A stretch of 64,000 bases of DNA from Collinsella sp. (GTDB lineage Bacteria > Actinomycetota > Coriobacteriia > Coriobacteriales > Coriobacteriaceae), in NCBI GenBank assembly GCA_018381235.1, contig JAGZSF010000001.1:89469-153468 (forward strand). The letters are read 5' to 3'. Shown here piece by piece: positions 58,823 through 64,000 of the stretch. How positions within the stretch are numbered: position 1 is the first letter of the stretch; each line of letters opens with the position of its first letter. The position numbers and the translations under genes were made by a program. The notes under the pieces are model-generated. The model made no database searches, was not told where the DNA came from, and saw only the letters and a program-made list of their open reading frames with translations.

Positions 58823-59361
58823 AGTTGGATGCCCTCGGCGACCTTCTCGACGGCCTTGTCGCCGGCGAGCGTGCGCAGCAGCTCAAGCGCAAAGGGGAGC
58901 GACTGGGCCATGCCGCTGGCGGTGATGATGTTGCCGTCTTGCGTAACCTTCTCGCCGGTATAGGCGCCTTCGGGGAAGCTTTTCTCAAAGCCAGGGAAGC
59001 ACGTGGCATGGCGTCCCTCGAGCAGGTCGAGCTCGCCCAGGATAAACGGGGCGGCGCAGATGGCGGCGACGTACTTGGTCGCGGCGAACTCGCAGACCAC
59101 GTCGCAGACGCGCTGATCGGCGCGCAGGTTGGTGGCACCGGGCAGGCCGCCGGGCAGCACGACGCAGTCGTACTCGTCAAAGTCGATCTCATCAAAGAGC
59201 GCATCGCAGGTCACGGGGATCTGCAGCGAGCTCACGACCTCACGCGTGGGCATGATCGAGACGAGCGTGGCGCGCACGCCGCCGCGACGCATGACATCGA
59301 CCATGGTCAAGCATTCAATAGTTTCAAAGCCATCGGCGGCGAGAACGGCAACGCTGGGCAT
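58819..59361 (-). CDS. DJ-1/PfpI-family protein
   Basis: This 180-residue protein has AVLAADGFETIECLTMVDVM at residues 4-23 (Glu near residue 12), DYDCVVLPGG-like EYDCVVLPGGLPGATNL near 63-79 and the nucleophile elbow AAICAAPFILGE near 98-109 (Cys101). Members act as glyoxalases/deglycases, chaperones or oxidative-stress sensors. ATG 59361 follows AAAGGA and aligns with family starts; the ORF start at 59385 does not. It is coupled to maf. Confidence 0.86.
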   Translation of the reverse strand: MPSVAVLAADGFETIECLTMVDVMRRGGVRATLVSIMPTREVVSSLQIPVTCDALFDEIDFDEYDCVVLPGGLPGATNLRADQRVCDVVCEFAATKYVAAICAAPFILGELDLLEGRHATCFPGFEKSFPEGAYTGEKVTQDGNIITASGMAQSLPFALELLRTLAGDKAVEKVAEGIQL

Positions 59362-59450
59362 GAGGGTTCCTTTCATAGACGGCATACAATTAGCCGTCTT
59401 ATACCCCGAAGACCTCCGCTTGCCACGCTCGATTTCCCAATGTTTAAAAA

Positions 59451-59504
59451 GGGACGGGGATTAAATAATCATTCGGTGCAAATTGATTATTTAATCCCCG
59501 TCCC
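59451..59504. repeat. Palindrome with 20-base perfect arms and GGGACGGGG motif
   Basis: GGGACGGGGATTAAATAATC (59451-59470) is the exact reverse complement of 59485-59504, with a 14-base loop. It is flanked by AAAAA and AGAAAA. It lies after rlmD on the minus strand, upstream of the DJ-1 gene, and may terminate rlmD. Confidence 0.75.
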
Positions 59505-59539
59505 AGAAAAATCATCGGGCGTGGTCTTGGGCAAACAGT

Positions 59540-60853
59540 CTAGTTGCGCTTGAGGTGGACGACGGTTTCGCAGTGGAAGGTTTGTGGGAACAGGTCGACT
59601 GGCGTGATTTTTACGGGGGAGAAGGTGCCTTCCTCGACAAAGCGTTTGAGATCGCGCGCCAGGGTGGCCGGGTCGCAGCTCACGTAGGCGACGTCGCGGG
59701 CACTCGTGCTGGCGATAAGGTCGATCGCCTCGGGGGCGAGGCCTGCGCGCGGCGGGTCGACCACCAAGACGTCGGCATCCTGGTCGGGGAACTCGCGTAC
59801 CGCGTCTCCGCCAATGACGTCGACGTTATCAAGCTTGTTGATCTCCAGGTTACGGCGCAGGTCGCGCACGGCGGGGCCGTAGGCCTCGACGGCGGCGACA
59901 AAGTCGCAGCGGCGGGCGAGCGGCAGGGTAAAGGTGCCGGCACCGCAGTACAGGTCCACGGCAAGCTCGTCTTCCTGCGGGTCGAGCGCTTCCATGACAA
60001 GCTCGATCAAAATCTCGGCACCCTTGGTGTTGACCTGGAAAAAAGACGGGGCAGACAAGCGCATCTGACCCTCGGCGATATTCTCGGTCCATGAGCCCTC
60101 TCCGGCGAGCATTTCGACCTTGGAGACACGGCGGGCCTTCTTTTCGCCCTTGCTCATCACGCGCACGACACTTGTGGGGTGCGCGGCGTCTGCCAACACG
60201 CGCGAGACTTGCGAGCGCGGGAAAGAGCCCGTAGGCGTCCAGAGCGCCACCTCGAGTGCCTTGGTGCGACGCGAGGCGCGAATGCCCACGCGCTCAAGGC
60301 CCAGGTCGTGGCTGCCGCTCAGATAATTGAGCGCGCCGACGACCGATTTGAGTGCCTTGGGGAAGCGTTTGTCGAACAACGGGCACGAATCGACGGTCAC
60401 GATCTTGCGAGGATCGACACCGTGCATGCCAAGGCGCACGCGACCGTTGACGACGGTCGGTTCGAGCTCGATTTTATTGCGGTAGCCCCAGTCGTCCTTG
60501 GTGTGGCAGATGGGCTGTACCAACTCATCGACCTGCTCAGGAGCGAACTTGCCGATGCGCTCGAGCGTGGAGCGCAGGTTTTGCTCCTTGGCGGCGAGCT
60601 GTGCCGTGCGTGAGAGATTGCCCCACGAGCAGCCGCCGCAGATGCCCACGAAGGGGCAGGGAGGCTGAATGCGATCGGGGCTTGGCTCCAGAATCTCGGT
60701 GGTGCGGCCACGCATGAACGACTTGCCGTCCTGTACGACCTCGGCCTCGACGGTGTCGCCTGCCACGGCGCCCTGCACAAAGACGGCCTTGCCGTTGTCG
60801 GCGTGTGCCAGCCCGTCGGCGCCGTAGGTCATCGATTCTATAGTGAGCTTCAT
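59540..60853 (-). CDS. rlmD: 23S rRNA (uracil-5-)-methyltransferase RlmD-like
   Basis: This 437-residue protein has an N-terminal TRAM domain (about 1-55), an iron-sulfur cluster motif CPFVGICGGC near residues 66-75, the SAM motif VDLYCGAGTFTLPLA near 297-311, DPPRAGLAPEA near 362-372 and the catalytic SCDPATLARDLKRF near 386-399. It methylates C5 of a uridine in 23S rRNA or tRNA; which site cannot be decided from sequence. ATG 60853 aligns with TRAM-domain starts; the ORF start at 60889 has no site. Confidence 0.87.
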   Translation of the reverse strand: MKLTIESMTYGADGLAHADNGKAVFVQGAVAGDTVEAEVVQDGKSFMRGRTTEILEPSPDRIQPPCPFVGICGGCSWGNLSRTAQLAAKEQNLRSTLERIGKFAPEQVDELVQPICHTKDDWGYRNKIELEPTVVNGRVRLGMHGVDPRKIVTVDSCPLFDKRFPKALKSVVGALNYLSGSHDLGLERVGIRASRRTKALEVALWTPTGSFPRSQVSRVLADAAHPTSVVRVMSKGEKKARRVSKVEMLAGEGSWTENIAEGQMRLSAPSFFQVNTKGAEILIELVMEALDPQEDELAVDLYCGAGTFTLPLARRCDFVAAVEAYGPAVRDLRRNLEINKLDNVDVIGGDAVREFPDQDADVLVVDPPRAGLAPEAIDLIASTSARDVAYVSCDPATLARDLKRFVEEGTFSPVKITPVDLFPQTFHCETVVHLKRN

Positions 60854-60901
60854 ATTCCTGCCTGTCATTCGCGTTGTTGTTCGCACCATGGTAGCAGGGA
60901 A

Positions 60902-60943
60902 AAGCGCCCCGCATCCGAGGCTTTCCTCAAATGCGGGGCGCTT
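60902..60943. terminator. Strong hairpin between ppk and rlmD
   Basis: AAGCGCCCCGCAT (60902-60914) pairs with ATGCGGGGCGCTT (60931-60943). It ends the ppk transcript, or attenuates entry into rlmD. Confidence 0.7.
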
Positions 60944-60966
60944 CTACAAACTGCTTCTACAAACGA

Positions 60967-63375
60967 CTATTTCGTCTTGCCGGTAATGAGCGTCTTAAGA
61001 CCCAGGCCGATTAGACCCAGGCCCATGCGCACGCGGCCGGGGCGATGGCGCTCGATGGCCTTGGTCTTGCCGGCGGGCTTATCGCGACGGGCGCTCGTCT
61101 CGGGTGCGGGCTTGGTGACCTGCGGATCGGGCTGAGGTGCAGGTGCAGGCTCGGGCTCAATGACGGTCGCCTGGACCTCTTGGACCTTGGGTGCTACTGG
61201 CTGCGGCTCGGCCTCGGGGGCAGGTTCCGCCTCAATGACGGGCTCGGGCGCGGCCTCGGCGTTGCGATAGGCGCGCTCCAGCAGAGCCTCCTGCGAGTTG
61301 AAGGGTTTCTCACCCTCTGCACGCTCCACGGGGACCCAGGTGCCGTCGCTCGTGAGGCTGCGGGCCTTCACGTTGTCCTGCAGCTGCATGCCCATGTACT
61401 CGTGTACCAGGGCGCGGCAGGTGGGGTCGAGCACAGGGAAGGCGATCTCCACGCGGTGCTCGGTGTTACGTGTCATCATGTCTGCCGAGCTCAGGTAAAT
61501 CATGTCCGAGTCCACGCCAATAGCGTAAACACGGGCGTGCTCCAAAAAGCGTCCGACGATGGAGCGGACATGTACGTTCTCGGTCTTGCCCGGAACACCG
61601 GGCTTGAGGCACGAGATGCCGCGGATGATCATGTCTACGCGCACGCCGGCACACGATGCCTCGGCGATCTTGTCGATAACCTCGCGGTCGGTCAGCGAGT
61701 TGAGCTTAAAGAACACGCGGGCGGGCTCGCCGGCAAGGGCGCGCTGGATCTCGCGGTCAAGCCCGCGCATGATGAGCGGTTTCAGTCCGACGGGCGCCAC
61801 ACCCAGGAAGCGGTAGTCGCCGCGCAGGTTGCCCAGCGACAGATTGCGGAAGAACAGGTTGGCGTCCTCGCCGATGCCGGGATGGGCTGTCATGAGCATA
61901 AAGTCGCTGTAGAGTTTGGCCGTCTTCTCGTTAAAGTTACCGGTGCCCAAAAGCGTGAGGCGCGTTAGCGCCATGCCCTCGCGATAGGTGAGCTGGCAGA
62001 TCTTTGAGTGGCATTTAAAGCCCTCGGAACCATAGATGACGGTGCAGCCTGCCTCTTCCAGACGCTCGGCCCACTCGATGTTGTTCTGCTCGTCAAAGCG
62101 GGCACGAAGTTCCATGAGCACCGTGACCTCTTTGCCGTTCTCGGCAGCATCGATCAGCGACTCGCACAGGCGGCTCTGCTTGGCCACGCGGTAGAGCGTG
62201 ATGCGCAACGAGATGCACTCGGGGTCATAGGCGGCCTCGTGCACCAGGTCCAAGAACGGGTTCATGGCCTCGTAGGGATAAAAGAGCAGCTTGTCGCCCT
62301 GCAGCACCTGTTCGCGGATGGAGCGGGTCATATCGATGGTGGGGTTGGGCTGCGGCTTAAACGGCGTAAAGAGCAGCTCGTTGCGCAGGTGCTCGGGAAT
62401 CTTGCCCTCAATGCCAAAGACGTAGCCCAGGTTGAGCGGGATATCGCAGGTAAAGACCGAGCGACGCGAGAGCTCGAGCGCCTTGCGGATAGTCTTGAGC
62501 GTTGCTTTTTCGAGTGAGCCCGAGACGGCGAGCACTACAGGCTGCAGGCGCAGGCGCTTCTTAAGGATGCGCTTCATGTGCTGGCGGTAGTCCTCTTCCT
62601 CTTCGACGCCCTCGCCGTCCGGATCGATGTCGGCGTTGCGGGTGACGCGGATCAGCGCGCGATCCAGCGGCTTATAGGAGCCAAAGCAGCTGTCCAGGCA
62701 GGCGAGGATGACGTCCTCGAGCAAGATGTAGGAGTAGGTGCCGGTGGGCGAGGGAATCTCGACCACGCGGTTCATCGAGGCGGGGATCTCGATAAGGCCC
62801 AGCAGGCTCTCCTCGTCGGTGGCGCCGTCCAGACCACAGGCCAGATAGAGCGCGCCGTTGCGCAGGTTGGGGAAGGGGTGGCGAGGATCGATGACCAGCG
62901 GCGAGATGACCGGCGACACGTAGGCCTGGAAGTAGCGGGTTACAAAGGTGCGCTCCTCGGGCGTAAGCGAATCGATGCGGGCGCGGTGAACGCCCAAGGT
63001 GTCGAGCTTGCCCTCGATGCTCTTAAAGATGGACTCCCAACGGGTAAGGAGCCCGGGCATTTCGGCCATGACAGCATCGACCTGTTCGGAGGCGGTCATA
63101 TTGCTCTTGTTGTCGACGGGCTGTTTTTTGAGCTCTGCCAGATCGGACAGGCCGCCCACGCGCACCATGAGAAACTCGTCGAGGTTAGACTCGAAAATCG
63201 ACACGAATTTTAGACGCTCGAACAGCGGAACGGTCTCATCGAAGGCTTCGTCAAGCACGCGGTTGTCAAAGCGCAGCCAGCTAAGCTCTCGGTTTTGCGT
63301 GTACGAGAAGTCGCGCGGCGGCTTGCGCAGCTTTGCGGCGGCTTGCTTTTTTTCGATTTTGCTCGGCATATGCAT
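60967..63375 (-). CDS. ppk: Polyphosphate kinase with C-terminal extension
   Basis: This 802-residue PPK1 has the N domain (NRELSWLRFDNRVLDEAFDE near residues 28-47), head and catalytic C domains with KCHSKICQLTYRE (phospho-acceptor His region) and GRFLEHARVYAIG (second conserved His). It makes polyphosphate from ATP. After about residue 700 an unusual tail follows: Ala/Pro/Glu-rich with repeated PEPAPEAEPQP-like segments, then a basic hydrophobic end (VRMGLGLIGLGLKTLITGKT) that could lie on a membrane. Typical PPK1 ends near residue 690. Confidence 0.92.
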   Translation of the reverse strand: MHMPSKIEKKQAAAKLRKPPRDFSYTQNRELSWLRFDNRVLDEAFDETVPLFERLKFVSIFESNLDEFLMVRVGGLSDLAELKKQPVDNKSNMTASEQVDAVMAEMPGLLTRWESIFKSIEGKLDTLGVHRARIDSLTPEERTFVTRYFQAYVSPVISPLVIDPRHPFPNLRNGALYLACGLDGATDEESLLGLIEIPASMNRVVEIPSPTGTYSYILLEDVILACLDSCFGSYKPLDRALIRVTRNADIDPDGEGVEEEEDYRQHMKRILKKRLRLQPVVLAVSGSLEKATLKTIRKALELSRRSVFTCDIPLNLGYVFGIEGKIPEHLRNELLFTPFKPQPNPTIDMTRSIREQVLQGDKLLFYPYEAMNPFLDLVHEAAYDPECISLRITLYRVAKQSRLCESLIDAAENGKEVTVLMELRARFDEQNNIEWAERLEEAGCTVIYGSEGFKCHSKICQLTYREGMALTRLTLLGTGNFNEKTAKLYSDFMLMTAHPGIGEDANLFFRNLSLGNLRGDYRFLGVAPVGLKPLIMRGLDREIQRALAGEPARVFFKLNSLTDREVIDKIAEASCAGVRVDMIIRGISCLKPGVPGKTENVHVRSIVGRFLEHARVYAIGVDSDMIYLSSADMMTRNTEHRVEIAFPVLDPTCRALVHEYMGMQLQDNVKARSLTSDGTWVPVERAEGEKPFNSQEALLERAYRNAEAAPEPVIEAEPAPEAEPQPVAPKVQEVQATVIEPEPAPAPQPDPQVTKPAPETSARRDKPAGKTKAIERHRPGRVRMGLGLIGLGLKTLITGKTK

Positions 63376-63925
63376 CTGTCCGTTCAGTCCCCGTAGGGGA
63401 CGGTAGCCTAACTCTAATTCACTATTGTCTCAATTTAGTCGACCGCTGGCACGGACGTATCGCGTGAACGGTATCTTTACCTACTTCTTACGCTGACAAG
63501 TCATAGGACTGACGCCCTGCTCGTCTGCAAGCGGTCTATATCCTCACTCAACTGGTACGTAAGTGTGAATAAGAATGATAGATAGCTGAATATCATTGAA
63601 TGCAGGCGGAAACGTGAACAAACATCATTTATATACATAAAACCGATTAAGCTATGCAATTCTGAATCAAAAGTTTAGAGACACAATCGCAAATGGTTTT
63701 TAGGAAAAAAGAGCGTTTACCTTAGAAAAGTTACTTTAGAACGCCGAAGTACATCATGGGGGAATCACATGCGATATACCGTTCATCGCACTTTGTTGAC
63801 CGTTCGGGGGCGAGGTGGAATTGCGGGTGGAATTTGGATATAACTAGAGCTGTCAGCAAGCAGCGCCCGTTACGGAAGGGCGCTGAGAGATTCGGCCGAA
63901 AGGCCCGAAAGAAAGGTAGGAGGCC
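63376..63925. other. arcA upstream region
   Basis: This 550-base gap is divergent between ppk and arcA and is AT-rich in its middle (about 63540-63720). Near arcA, a CGCCC-GTTACGGA-GGGCG stem (about 63866-63883) and a TTCGGCC-GAAA-GGCCCGAA hairpin (about 63892-63911) stand in the probable 5' leader. No further gene was recognised. Confidence 0.5.
63566..63600. promoter_or_regulatory. Pair of ARG-box-like sites upstream of arcA
   Basis: TGAATAAGAATGA (63566) and TGAATATCATTGA (63587) start exactly 21 bases apart, the spacing of paired ArgR half-box sets. Each matches one half well (TGAAT) and the other only partly. They lie about 340 bases before the arcA start. Confidence 0.35.
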
Positions 63926-64000
63926 ATGACGAAAGGTCTGCACGTGCCTTCCGAGATCGGCAAGCTCAGGAAGGTCTGCCTGCACCGTCCCGGCGACGAG
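63926..64000 (+). CDS. arcA: Arginine deiminase, N-terminal fragment
   Basis: The 25 visible residues read MTKGLHVPSEIGKLRKVCLH then RPGDE, the standard arginine deiminase start (SEIGKLRKVLLHRPG). GGTAGGAGG lies just before ATG 63926. The enzyme converts arginine to citrulline and ammonia as the first step of the ATP-yielding ADI pathway. The gene continues past the window edge. Confidence 0.88.
   Translation, partial: MTKGLHVPSEIGKLRKVCLHRPGDE

Noticed and set aside
63860..63915. TPP or other riboswitch before arcA
   Set aside because: A GCTGAGA word beside a hairpin recalls the THI box, but the second conserved half and the pairing scheme are missing.

Overview
The window looks like the chromosome of a GC-rich anaerobic gut actinobacterium of the class Coriobacteriia, most likely Collinsella or a close relative. 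This is inferred from overall gene content: an arginine deiminase start, tandem acetate kinases with Pta, DapH-type lysine synthesis, a C69 dipeptidase with an LPXTG anchor, ECF transporters and many short operons. It was not checked against a database. No rRNA, tRNA, CRISPR array, prophage or transposase was seen.

Layout. 1-6143 is one long plus-strand operon, cut at the left edge, with an FrlB-like deglycase, two FrlD-like PfkB kinases, an amidohydrolase, a YjbQ protein, a BtpA/SgcQ protein and an FGGY kinase. It looks like an expanded fructosamine (Amadori product) catabolic operon. 6223-10832 holds tatD, tcdA, an sdpR-sdpI pair and ettA. 11047-20473 holds two unusual cell-surface or RNA-related proteins, nadE, a DAP-type aminotransferase, ldh, a DUF2974 lipase-like protein and an NdpA-like protein. 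20717-24760 is a lysine-riboswitch-controlled operon (lysA-dapA fused, dapB, dapH). 24897-33305 holds an M20 deacylase, small membrane proteins, one broken FxLYD gene, an HTH/Ser-Thr kinase pair, a secreted cell-wall hydrolase, a MOSC protein and a D-aspartate ligase/racemase pair.

33431-36921 encodes an ECF transporter (T, fused A-A', S). Its S gene is preceded by a Trp-Trp-Trp leader peptide and attenuator, so tryptophan is the likely substrate. 37100-39063 is a sortase-anchored C69 dipeptidase with a frameshift in its signal peptide. 39370-44266 holds a 30-residue membrane protein, a DAG-kinase-like protein, RNase D, a zinc peptidase and xseAB. 44444-49620 is a lower-GC, MerR-controlled esterase plus two paralogous MFS transporters. 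49767-56764 holds a HIT protein, ackA1, ackA2, pta, glf and a GT2 glycosyltransferase. 57138-63375 holds a P1 peptidase, maf, a DJ-1 protein, rlmD and ppk1. arcA starts at 63926.

The least expected content is between genes. Many convergent gene ends carry long stem-loop elements. Three copies of one family (10836-10975, 20577-20714, 36033-36127) keep two internal-loop sequences while every helix changes with compensation. Two copies of a second family (56797-56906, 57001-57125) keep a 60-base core while their 21- and 29-base perfect outer arms are unrelated. Other perfect palindromes of 20-35 bases per arm lie at 44287, 53180 and 59451. Six 16-base boxes alternate in orientation with strict 62-base periodicity at 52846-53017. 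These are candidates for structured RNAs or small non-autonomous elements.
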